Positions 21,441 to 34,500 of a stretch of 64,000 nt of DNA are shown one piece after another. Location: positions 16,433,375 to 16,497,374 of the forward strand of contig CAIIXF020000005.1 of NCBI GenBank assembly GCA_903813345.2. The letters run 5' to 3'. This DNA is from Owenia fusiformis. Lineage: Eukaryota; Annelida; Polychaeta; Sabellida; Oweniidae. The translations under genes and the position numbers were made by a program. The notes under the pieces are model-generated. The model saw only the letters and a list, made by a program, of their open reading frames with translations. It was not told where the DNA came from and searched no databases. The first letter of the stretch is position 1. The number at the start of each line of letters is the position of its first letter.

Positions 21441-24164
21441 TTACTTTTTCATTTTATAGATATAGTATCTGCCAGATCCGAAGATATCTCGTATGTTAAA
21501 GGCGTTGATTTTATTAATGTGTTTTTTACTTTGTTGATTTTGGGGTTGAAAAAAGGTGTCTTAGTATTTTGAACTAAACCAGGTTTATTCTAATGACGCA
21601 ACACAACACACATGAATTGATGTGGATGTAGTGAAGGAAAAGTAGTACATTAAACACTTGTTTGCTATTTTGTATGTGTGTATGGCACACAGATGTCTGT
21701 CTGGTAATAGCTATTAGGACTGTTGGGACTTCTGACCAACTTAATTTTGGCACAAAAAAGTTTTAACTATATTTTTGATGAACTTATAAAATTTTAAGTC
21801 CTGATCACCTGCTTTTTTACAGACCCAGAAATCATGTGGTACAAGTTATTTCATTTGTGACCTTTTTGAAATATTTTAAGTTGGTCTGCATAGTTTGAAC
21901 AGTGTTTAATAGTGTTGGGAGTATTTGTTGGACTAAGATAAAAAATTGATATAAATTCAAAAAATTCCAAATTACATCTCTCTCTGGAGATTTGTTGAAT
22001 GGTCTCACCCATGTTAAAAAGTACTTAAACATATGTAGTTATTGAATATACAGGGTCTTCAATAATTCAATCCTAAATGGCTATTCCAACAGAATACACT
22101 GTTAACAATTTATATGTAAGGTTTTATTTTCCTTTGAAAGTTTACAATATGAATGTACTGTAATACATCTATCATTATCAAATACATTATTTAAAATATT
22201 GAAATGTTTTATGAAAATCTGCATCATAAAATTTGAATCAGTAAGCCTACATACAGACATTGTGTATTACTATTGGAGACTATACGAATGTATGTAATTG
22301 TAACGGTATACCATACTGAGTAGAGTGACCATAATAAAAGAGCATTACTAATTCTAATACAAATAATAAATCCTTGACATATAAAATGTAGCAATAGTTT
22401 TATAGTTTTTATAAAAAGAACCTAGTACAGTTTACAGCATAAAAATGAGACCATATATGATCAGTTGAACTGAACATAAGGAAATACACCCCCAAGCAAA
22501 TGTGCAGAACTAAACTTAAATGTAAACCAAACTATTGTATTGACCTGTCCTGGGAAAAGCATCACACTAAACTACGTATTCTAAATTGATTAAATGATAT
22601 GATTCTTCTGATATTCACAAGTCCACAAATACTAACTAAAAAACTTCTGCCTGGGAGTGTATTAAAAACTACACAATAAAATTATACAAATGCAATATAT
22701 TACAAATATTTAATTCTGGAGGTGGCCTTTCAAACATGTTAAATACAATGTATTTACAACTTACATGTTGGGGCACTGAGATCCAGATATACATTATACA
22801 CAAGGAGGATATCAAAGTTATCCACTTTAAACTGCAATATGGCATCATATGGATACTAGATATGTGCATGCACCATAGATCCAGAAATCTAGTTCTTACT
22901 TGAGTATAAGCTAAGAACTAACTTCTAGAAATGATACACGTAGTTCATTATGCTAGCCACATTGGTTTAATGTGAACAACTGAGAGTATTTCCCCCGATA
23001 TAAGACTAGGCATTGACTGGACAATAGATAAATATAGGTATACAAAAGTGTCCAGAAATCCCAGTCTGACATACAAACACCCTGGCATAGATACTGAAAT
23101 TGTAAATTAACTATACATGGTTTATCATTGAATAAAATAACAGTATCAGTATTATCAGAATATGTGTTTGCCTACACACTAGCTACATTCTAGAACATTC
23201 CTGGGTGTTTTGCATCTACTTCACCAAGTAATTTGTACACAAAATCCAAAGCAGATTTACATTATTCCTCAGACTGCACCATTAACAAACAATTTCAAGT
23301 GATTTGGATTGACCCTAGGGTAGAACTTAATTGGTACAATTAGCATTCTACTTGAATGATGAGCTATAACAGAAATTACTCTTGTTAGCATTACCATATA
23401 AACAAGATTTTATTTATGTGGCGCCTGCCTACGCACTCACCAGCATGCCACGTCGCCAATCAGGGCAAGATGACTGCAAAAAATACTATATTGTGTAGAG
23501 CACTGATTTCATTTTCAGCTTTTTACTGGCTTGAGATACATGTTGGATCTTGATATTCAATGCTTTAGAATTGTATCCACTGTCAAAAAGCAATTGTGTC
23601 AGAACACTTAAAAGCATGTGTAAATGGTGGTACCATGAATAATGAATATACACTATACATCTATATTTTTTATATATATTTACAGCTTGCTACAGTACAT
23701 AAGCGATTTGTCATGACACCTGTTCAATGTCCAATGTTCATAATAAAATATAAACTGGTAATAAAGTTTATAAAATAATAATAATAAGACTTTACAACTA
23801 AAATATACATTTAAACAAACAACTAAAATGTGTCATTTACCTAATTTGGCATTTCTTGGCATCATCTAACAAACTACAATCATGTGTTTATTAAATTGTA
23901 CACCTCTAGCCCAGTGTACAATTTCTCTGCTCAATCTACAATCATTTAAATCAATTTGCTTCCTAATATGATACTCTTGAACAAATCAAACAAATCAGAA
24001 ACATATTATTTTTAGTCATGTTGATTGTTGTCTTAGTTAATCATAGGTTTTTAAAAAATAAACTTGTGGCAAAAGACCTGACATATTTTGTGACCAGGTT
24101 TCTCATTAGAATATTATTGTTACAAGGTAGTGCTATATAATTGTAGTAAATCATAGCAATATAA

Positions 24165-24300
24165 TACTGTACGGTACAGTACTGCATGGTAAAGTACAAT
24201 GCACAGTTCTGTACTGTATTGTATTGTACTGTTCTGTACTGTGCTGTGCTGTACTATAATGTACTATAGCACATTTCAGTCAATTACTGCACTGTATACT
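24165..24300 (+). repeat. Degenerate GTACTGT low-complexity tract
   Basis: About 130 bases of GTACTGTACGG, TGTACTGT and GTGCTGTGCTGTACT variants, partly palindromic. Confidence 0.6.
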
Positions 24301-25302
24301 GTAAATTAATACAGTACAATGTACACCACAGTAAGTACTGTAGAAACTGATTACAGCACAGAACAACAGCGCAGTGAATACATAAAATACTCACTACTGT
24401 ATATACTGTATTGATGTAGAAATGAAAATTCAGACAACTGAATTAATTGTTTGATGTTAAAAGGCATACAAGAATTATTGTAGCTACAATTATGGCTTCA
24501 TATATGGCTATACATCTCACTGAAATGTAAATTCAAAACAAAGTAAACACAAGTATGGGTTCACTGATCAAATTCAAAGTATTTTGGTAACCTTTGCTTT
24601 TTTTTAACAATGCAGAAACAAGGCTTAATTCAACTAAAATGTGTCTAAATGTAATGCAATGCATACATTTGTGTATCACCATTGCTTTATAGAGAAAGCG
24701 TTAATGTATACAGAGTTCACTCAAAGCAATATATACAAGATACACTCATAAGCATGTAGATAAGCGGTGTTACATATGTACGCAAAAAAGTATTAATGAA
24801 ATGTGATTAAGTCTATGGCAGGCACACAACTGCAAGCGATGCTGGTGAATGTAAATATAGATGCCTCTCGTCTCCTGCTTCGCTTCCTGTTTGAGATTTC
24901 AACCGCCATTTAATATCAATGTTTAGTTGCTCTGTTAATTCAGGCTTATTGTGAACACAATACAGTGCTGCATTTTTAAGTCACTCATGGAACATTGTTT
25001 ACAATTTTAAATAATGACTTTTGTACATGGTTGAATGGTTGGTGATTTATATTGCACTACTTGTAATATAGCAAACTACATTGCTACAGCTCAGCACCTA
25101 TACTTATATGGCTTTCTGCTTTCCTATCACCCCTTTTTCCCGATCCGAGGCAATCCACTTTAAGAGGGGTGTATCCTGCCACCCCTAAGTCCACGCATGT
25201 AGATTCATCCTGTTCCAATCTGAACTAGTTGATTATGGAAAAAAGGGGTGGCAGGTGTATGTGTTTAGCGTCTGCAGCAGACATGAGATGATATAGATGG
25301 AG

Positions 25303-25525
25303 CTATACAAATGTTGACATGGCAGATGGTGACGTTGCATCAGGTTCTCCTGTGTAATTTCCCTCTCTTTTGTTGCCACCATACTGACCAATGAATGATC
25401 CATCCTCATTAAATTTGCCAGGATCAACATCCCCATATTCGGCCATACTGTCTGTTTCGCTCTCCAAAGGCTCCTTTTCATCTGCTAGAGAGGGCTGACT
25501 TTTCTTGATATCATCATCATCATCC
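25303..25525 (-). CDS. Nrg: Nrg last exon: FIGQY ankyrin motif and PDZ C-terminus
   Basis: Acceptor TTTCCAG|GGATG, phase 2 in. Encodes an acidic [18 protein letters not shown] segment, [20 protein letters not shown] and the final AMSTFV-stop (25303-25305). FIGQY is the phospho-regulated ankyrin site of the family; the final TFV fits a PDZ ligand. Confidence 0.96.
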
Positions 25526-28500
25526 CTGGAAATAATAAAAACACTTACATTAGCTCTGAAGTCTTTATAGTCTTTTAAGTTTAAGTCTCTCAAAAGCCAA
25601 ATAATGAAACATGAGCAATAAACAGGCATTATAAATAAATAAAATGATCTAACTGAGAATTCACGCTATGATACATGAAATCACATAATCACCATTTTCA
25701 TGCTAAAATCATAAGTGATTTCTTCATCATATGTTAGTTACTTCAGTCGTGCTTTATTGTATAAGTTTATCATCAAACTAAACTGAAACAAGTAAAATTT
25801 AAAACCATATCACATGTCAAAATTCCCGTGAATACTGATAAAATGTTTTGTTTTACTTATGATTCAGATTTTAAAAATCTGAGGTTCTATTACCAAAGAA
25901 TACAATAAGGGGAGACCAAATGATCTTGGAGGACCTAACCATTTCAGGATTTTTTCTGTGTGACTGAATCTTCAAATTAAATAATTCTGAGCTTGGGTTA
26001 AACATGAATTCGGAAGACCAAAACAAAGGACAAAATTTAACTATAATTTCAAATTACAAACACTTAATTGGTTACAAAAAATACTATTTGGGCTTTGATG
26101 ATATATGATGGACCATTTGTTTTCAAAACAAACTAATGTGAAGTGATGGTGAAATCCCACTAGCCTAAGATCAACTTGGTCATCTCCTTAGTTCTTAGGT
26201 TGGAAAAAACACCTACATCCCTAACATAATGCAACATAATAACAACAATCACTTTATTACTTTAAGCAAAGGAGTAAAATGTGTTTGGAAAAAATTTACC
26301 CCATCCTTTCAATAAAGATCATTGAATATGAATAAGCACAAGTGTGAAAAGGGGAAAAAGAGTAGGCCTATCACAAACCACTGGAAGAAAAAGAAAAAAT
26401 TAAGAGCAAAACCTGCTTAATAAAAGAAACCCCAAATCCCCAAAATATGATCCCACAAACAAAGAAACATTGCAGAAATAAAGCATAACATAAGTAAAAG
26501 CTGGACAAATAAAGCGACACAGATGCAATGCAACGTAACAACATCAAGGCAGCACTGCCCAAGCTGAATTAAATAGATGGAGCTGCAGGTACAGTAATTT
26601 TGAGCTAAAACCAGATGTATCAAAGTAAATATAGAGCTGCAGCAAAATAATAAGTTATATTGAGCTATAATATTGAGCTTTGGCAATGAATAATATTAAG
26701 CTGTGACATTAAGCTATAATACTGAACTTCAACATTAAGCTGTAACACTGAGCTAAAACATTGAGCTGTAACACTGAGCTAGTTGCAACAGTGAGCTTAA
26801 GCAACAAACCTGTAGCTGAGATCTGGTGTAACATGCTGCCTGTGAGTCAAAATAAATGCATGCATCAACACAATCATAATAGCAAATGGTGGTGGGTCAG
26901 TGGCCATTTTGATAACCATAATAGGAAATGGTGGGGGGTCAGTGGCCATTTTGATTACCATAATAGGAAATGGTGGTGGATCAGTGGCCATTTTGATTAA
27001 CATAATAGCAAATGGTGGTGGGTCAGTGGCCATTTTGATTACCATAATAGGAAATGGTGGTGGATCAGTGGCCATTTTGATTAACATAATAGCAAATGGT
27101 GGTGGGTCAGTGGCCATTTTGATTACCATAATAGGAAATGGTGGTGGATCAGTGGCCATTTTGATTAACATAATAGCAAATGGTGGTGGGTCAGTGGCCA
27201 TTTTGATTACCATAATAGGAAATGGTGATGGGTCAGTGGCCATTTTGATTAACATGATAGCAAATAGCGGTGGGTCAGTGGCCATTTTCATTACCATAAT
27301 AGAAAATGATGGTGGGTCAGTGGCCATTTTGATTAACATAATAGAAAATGGTAGTGGGTCAGTGGCCATTTTGATTACCAAGGTCACTGCCATTAGGGCT
27401 TTGGGAATCAGAATGACTTGCTTCACATTTTAGTTACATTTGTGTATCATTATTCTACATATTCTCTCAACTATCTAAATATGTAGTAAGATCCCTTATA
27501 AGTGAAGTTCATTTTTAAAATTATTACCCCCCTCCCCTCAAAAATTTTTTAAAAAAATCTCAAATATTTTCTATAAATGGACCAAAATAACTTCAAAAAT
27601 GCTTTTTTGAATCTTTGTTCAATGTACCCATGATGTCCCTGGTAAAATCAACATTGGGTTAAATGGTGGTGTTTCAATTGTTTAAAGAGAGACAGAGATT
27701 TGAATGAATGTGCTTCGGTGTAAAAAGAGTAATTCACATCAAGAACAGAATGGAATTCCATCTATGCAACGTATGGCACAAGCAATAAGTAGTTGTTTTC
27801 CAACTAATAAACCAAATATACAAGGCATTAACATGCAAAATGTCACCACCTGCCATTTCTTACAGACACTGACTGCCGAATGCTGTTACAGACACCGGTC
27901 ACTGTTACAGACACAGAATACTGTTACAGATGCCAAACATTGGCCATAAAAAAGGTGGAGACTATAACAATATGTCACCACTTGTGGTGTTGACATAAAA
28001 AGTGTGGTTAATATATGGTAAGTGAGCAAAATATAAAACATTCACATAATCTTAAATTTGAATTAATAAATATAAATATGACATGCAATTTCAGTCCGAG
28101 ACACAGCCCTCAGAAATGACAACTATCTAGTTCATCCTAACAACTGAACCAATACGTTTTATTAATAAATGTAAAGCTTTGGCACATGTAGGTCATAAAG
28201 TACTTTAAATGTAAACGTCTACAACTGTACATGTAAAAATATATAAAAAAGTATCAAGTAAAGATCTAAATCATTGAATACTAAAGTAAAGAGATGAAAT
28301 ATAAGAAAATGAAAGTTTACTGAAATCTGAAGTGTGTGTACTCTTCGATCATGGTTAATACGTTCTTTTGTATATTTTTTCTAAAATACAAATGTGAGAC
28401 TAGATGTCTACTTACTCTGGTGGTCTCTGGTACTCATTGAATCCACCTTCCTCATCCTCATCAGGATCATGGCCCCGGAGTTTCTCTTTCTCGTACACTG

Positions 28501-31500
28501 AAATGTTTCATGTTTATGTTCATTATCGAAATAAAAGGAGAAAAGATTCTGTTTGTTTTCATATATTTTATATTCAAAAATCAACACCAGTAGTTAAAAA
28601 GCTGGTAAAGTAAAACCTCTGTAGTGGAAAACCTTTGGTAGCTCATATAGTACCTTATTTGGTAGTAAGGTTTGTATAACATTGAGTCAATGGGTCACAG
28701 GAGTTTCCATTTACAAGTGTTCCACTTGACATTTGTTTAGTCCATATCATTTCTCTGCAATTACTTTTGACTTTGACAAGAAGGTTATCACAATTAAAAT
28801 GTGTATCATTCTGGTTTAAGTCGTTGATACAAATAAATAGTGCATCTAACAAATTTGCCATTATTTTACCTGGGTATTTTCCTCCTCTGTTCCTCTTGAT
28901 AAGACACACAATGAGTAGTATGAGAAGAAGGAGGGCAAGTACAACCATAATGCCTATGAACCAACCAGCTGTAGTGACCTCCTCTACTTTGGCAGCTAAA
29001 ATAACGAAAGAACACAAAATAAGTCCAAAATACATTTCTACTTTTAATGGATTCTAAGTTGAAGACCTGAAAATTATGAAATGTTAAAAACAAAAAATAT
29101 TCAAGACCTTGATTACAGTTTTTGAGAATTCATCATTGGCAAAACAACATCTGATATACAATATCATAACTCATTAACACAATATTTTTAATACACAATA
29201 TGTATGTTTTTCATAAATTGGAAATTCAGTCATGTAATGTAACAGTACAAGTTTTACACAATATGTATGTTTTTCATAAATTGGATATTCAGTTATGTTA
29301 TGTACAGTACAAGTTTTTATAGTACAGAATTGATTTTTCATCATATTTGTGACAGAAGAAGCAACAATTGTTGTAACCCAAAATTCAAATTTCCCATAAT
29401 CCTCTTTTCGCAACAGCCAAGCTCCATCAAACTGTCTGCGAGGCACAAAGGATTACGGGGAATTAAGAAATGGATATTGATTGTGTCCATATATGGAAAA
29501 TATGTGCAGGTATAAGTACGGATCATTTTTTCACATCACTAAATGATGATAATATAAATCGTTGATATTATCTCTAGAAAAAAGCAAAAAAAGAATTTTA
29601 AAGAGACAAACTCTGCAGAATATTCATTGTAAAGCTTAAAGATCGAAGGATATTAGTTATACAGAGAGCATAAATAATGTTTCTGATTGTACACGTTATT
29701 ACATTTCACAACAAACTGGTTAATTATTTAGGTATATGTATTATCTCAACATCTAATATCTTTAACACAATTTGAGTATTTATTAAATGAAATGCTGCAA
29801 TTTGATTGGATAAAAGAATGAAGCTATGTACAAAGCAAAATAACTTATAAAAGGGTAAAGGGGAAAGCATTTGCTTGGCATTTAATAAATATTTGTGCAA
29901 CTTATTTAAACATGAAAGCATGAAGAAAAGTGGAACAAAATAAAATCTAATCTTAACAAATCTCTATATGAAAAAACAGTTTCTAAATATATTTGGAGAA
30001 ATATAGTTGTAGTGCTCATAATAGATGGCGGTGTAATCTAATCTGAATGAAAAAGCAAGTAAGCAATTTGATGTCAGCAGGATCCTTAATTAAGCAATGG
30101 GTCTTGGGGGTATTAATAGATGTCTCCCCTAGTTCACTCACGCTTCACTTCATCTAAGATAACTTCAACATCTAAAACGTCATAAATAATAAAGCTTAGT
30201 GGATCACTCATGAAATAAAAGCAATTAAAAAGTAGTCAGTGTGTTTAATAATGTGGCGTATGATATGATAACTTCCTGAAATAAATATTATCAACATTAG
30301 TTATGCAAACTACAGATATTCTCCATATAAACATCATGATACTCCCAGATACATTCAGGAGAATATCTGTTGCTTATTTAAGATTATTCATTAGTAAGTT
30401 TGGTTGCAGGGGCACATTCCTTTCAGGGGAGGGGTCACACCGTAACAAACCTCCGATCGCTGTAATATTCCAGTCTGAAGTATCTTCTGTTGTCGTGACA
30501 ACAGGAGGAAGGGTGGGAGCTGATAAAGAGACAACATTTATATCATTCACATTTGAACACAGAGAGAGAAGAGATATACACAATACAACAATTATTTTGC
30601 CACCTTGTTATATTTGGATCCAATGATTGAAAGTGGGCTGATAGGCTCATAGCCAGGATTCGCCAAAGGGGGGTCACTTTTTAAAAAATTCAGGGGTTCA
30701 CTTTTGACAATTTTGGCTCAAAAATCACTTGAAAAGTGCTCAAGTTCGCTCTGTTACCTGTTCGCTGAACAGTGAATTTTCTTCAGAACAAAGAAAATAA
30801 CTGCTACAAACTATGGACAAAAATATATCTGTTATCTTATCATTCCCTTAAGTTGACCTTCATCAAAGAAGAGGGACTTGGATTTTCCTTATCTTTGAAA
30901 GAGGGGTCTCTAGATGTTGCCAATTTCACACAAAATTTGAGGCGGATTAACAGTCGTGGTAAAATAAGATCAATTGTATGGATGTATTCAAGATAATATA
31001 TACATGTAAACTACTATACACACATGTGTAATACTCAATGGACAGAACAAGAGAAAGAGTGAAAAAACAACATGCTAACCATATGCAACAACAATGATTT
31101 TCTCATCAAATAAAGACAATAAAACTCAGGAACATGTTTCAATCATACATACACTTAATAAGATTGAAAAATACAGAACTCAAAATTATATTGAAAAATC
31201 AATGAAGTATTTTTCAAGGAAATGGGTTTTACATTCTTTGAATTGAAGAAAAGAAATATACAAACACAAATCATAGATATTCATTAAACATTCACATACA
31301 TATACATACATATAGGGTGCAAGAAATCATAGACACCAACAAACAATAGAATCATTACATATCTTACCTCTTGCACCTAATAGGACTTCTTTGGTATCAC
31401 TGTCGGTTTCTGTGACACCATTACCACTGACTGCTGTAACGTAAACGTCATAGCGACCAGCTGGCAACAAACCACTGATATTGCGCCAGTATTTATATTC

Positions 31501-34500
31501 CTGACTATCTGTTGTGTTCCAATCACCATCATCACCTAAATTAAAAAATAAATTATCAGTCAAATGAAATTTTCATGCTTCCTTATTGCATAAAACCAAT
31601 TATTTCAACCACAAGGCACAAATAACTGACTTGTGTGAATAGAGAATGGACTACATGTACTTATAAATCTTCTCTTCCTGTGAACACTGAGAGACGTGTG
31701 ACTTTTTAGTGTTGGATGTACGTTAGGCTTTAATAAGGCATCAGTACAAATCAATCCTGTATTACTTGTTGGCTACATTACCGTAGAATTTACCTGTAGG
31801 TCTATAGTTCACATAGAAGGTTGCTCCTGGGTTTTCTGATGCTCTTGATTCCTCCCAGGTGATATTCATCTCAGACTCTCCTAGTGGTTTGCCAAAGAAT
31901 TGGGGCTTACTGGGAGCTGCATGTAAATATGAATGCACAATATAAAACAACACATCACAGGCCCGTAGCCAGGATTTGCCAAGGAGGGTTCAGTTTTCAA
32001 AAATTTCCAGGGGTGTTCACATTTGACAATTTTGGCCCAAATATGGCTAAGATCACTTGAAAAGTGCTCAAAATGGTGAAAAACTGCATGATTTTGAAAT
32101 AATCTTTGGCCAGGAGGGGGGTTCGCAGGAACCCTGCATTTAACATGTAGTTAATGCATTTAAGAAATAATAATCTTTTAAAGATCAAATTAAGTTGAAT
32201 GATCCATCCTTTGTTTACACTAAATCAATTGACTTTTAAAATCATAAATCATAAATACTATATCTGCATAACATGATTGTATATGGACAGCATGCAATAC
32301 AGATTACCATAGGTCAGTTACAATATGCGGAGTATATTATCAAAATAAGTTTGTACATTATTGTTTTTTCTTCAATTACCCTTCATTTCCTGAGAAAACT
32401 CTTTACAATTTTAGACTTGTTTAAGTGAGTTGAATTTTCCTGTCAAATTGCACCTTTAGAGTTTAACAATCATAAAAGAACTACAACAACTACTTACGCT
32501 GGTTGACTCTGGTTTTTGTCTCCGTACATTTCTTCTCTCCTCTTCCAGCTCCAGTCTTGGCATAGATACAAATTCTGTACTTGGTGTCTGGATCAAGATC
32601 CTTCAATTTGGCAACTGTCTGGGTCGGGTCATCAATCGTCTCAGTTGAACTCCGAGAGGGGTCGAGATTGCCATCTTCATCAACTGGAAAATAAGGCATT
32701 AACATAGAACAAACTATCACCACCTGGCAAGTTACAAAAGTTTAACATTTGTCACAGATTGTCTTTAACAGATATATAGTTTAAATTTCTCAGATCAAAA
32801 ATATTTGTTTTAAATTAACAAATACTTGACATAAAGGAGATACGTTTTTATTTTTATATCTACCCACAAAATCCATGTAATTCTTCATTTAATTCACTTT
32901 TAACTAATATTGCCAGTTTTTCATGATTCCATAAGCATCATTTAAGGACTCTCAATCTATTGTGAACCAAACATTTACAAAACCATGAAAGTGTATCTAG
33001 TGGACTTACATGGAACATATTCTATTTCATATCCTTTGAGATTCCCATTTACTTCCTCTGGCTCATCCCAAGCAACTTCTACATGGTGAGATGCAGGTTG
33101 GGTCACATCAAATTCACCAACAGGGCCAGGCACTAGAAAATTGAAAAAAAAATTAATCTCATTTATATACATACATTCAAACCAATGGACAGAAAGTGAG
33201 GACAGATGCCATGCCATCTATATAACTTCTCATCCCCATTGAATGAATTAAAATGCCATCATATATGTTATGTACATAAATCACTTATTTTGGTCACATG
33301 ATGGAATCTTACTGACTAATGTGCTATGTAAGAAAACACCAAATGTGAATTAAATGGCAGCCACATATATAATATATGATTGTTTATTCATTACTATTAC
33401 TATTTGAGGAATTTACTGAGGGAGGTGTTCTTAAACTCAGGATTTTTTCCTATTTCAAGAGAACATAAGTCAAGAAAACTCTGGACAAAAAGAACTATAC
33501 TAACATCCTTCGGGAGTGAGCCACTCGTACTTGACGCTAGGAGGCCCATCGTAATATCTATTCATAACCATGACGTGCGCTACCAGATTGGAGTATGGGT
33601 AGAGGTTAGTCACGTGACCCTTGACGACAGGGGTGTCAGCTTGGCGTTTACTATATGAGCGTTTATCACACTGTAATACATCATTGGGGTATTCTTGGAG
33701 GACTATTTCACTGGTTTTCCTTGTATCCTCATACTGGTCAGCTATCCAGAACTCAACCTGGAGTACATACACAAAAGTAATACTTATTTATTCAATAAAA
33801 CAGATATAACATTAAATAACATTAATAAAAAGTATAATTGATTTTCTGAATTACAAAGCCATACAATGTTTGATGAGGATCTTTATATTTCAAATTTAAG
33901 AGTTTACTGCCAAAAGGTAAATATCAATTGTTACATCATAAAGTTTTTTAAGGTGTTAGATGACACACATAAGTACACCCATTTTATATAAATGAACATG
34001 ATTTCATTTGTCACTGTTAATACATGATTTTTGACATGTACAGGGCCTTTCAAATACCAGTGAAAATGCTGTTTATGACTGTACCTTGTATCCTTTGAAG
34101 AAACCTCCAACATTTTCTGGGCTGCAGTCTATCTTCTCCCATCTGAAAGTTGCTGCTGTTCCATTACTTGGTTCCTCTTCATCAACACGGAAACCTTTAG
34201 GACTTACTTTGGGTTCTTGAAAACACAAGAGATATTTATTTATATTAGCCGCCTTAGAACCACATTGTATTAAAATTGATTAACTAAACATTGAGTCTTT
34301 GAGGCAAAAAGTACTTTGTGAAAAGTTTAAATGGTGCGGCAAAAAGCCATAGGAAAATACTGACCTGATTCCCCAGAATAACCAAAGTGCTTCCTGGCTT
34401 TCTTGAGGCTGACTCCAAAGGCATTGGCTGCTCTGACTTTAAAGACAAATGGGGTGAATGGTGCCCTGTCTTCAATTTTCAATTCCCCACGTCCCTCTAT

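Larger units (their letters stand above)
20972..25302. other. Convergent 3' flanks: kelch 3' UTR and adhesion-gene 3' UTR
   Basis: The two genes meet tail to tail. No coding sequence is seen in these 4.3 kb, only short AT-rich ORFs. Kelch poly(A) signals lie at 21146-21156. The minus gene's poly(A) site cannot be placed, since several TTTATT (AATAAA on minus) occur, for example near 22123 and 23411. Confidence 0.5.

Noticed and set aside
26797-27433. Long ORFs on both strands (209 and 177 codons) with 14-residue repeats
   Set aside because: They are forced open by a 42-bp minisatellite whose length is a multiple of three; no start context, domain or splice support.
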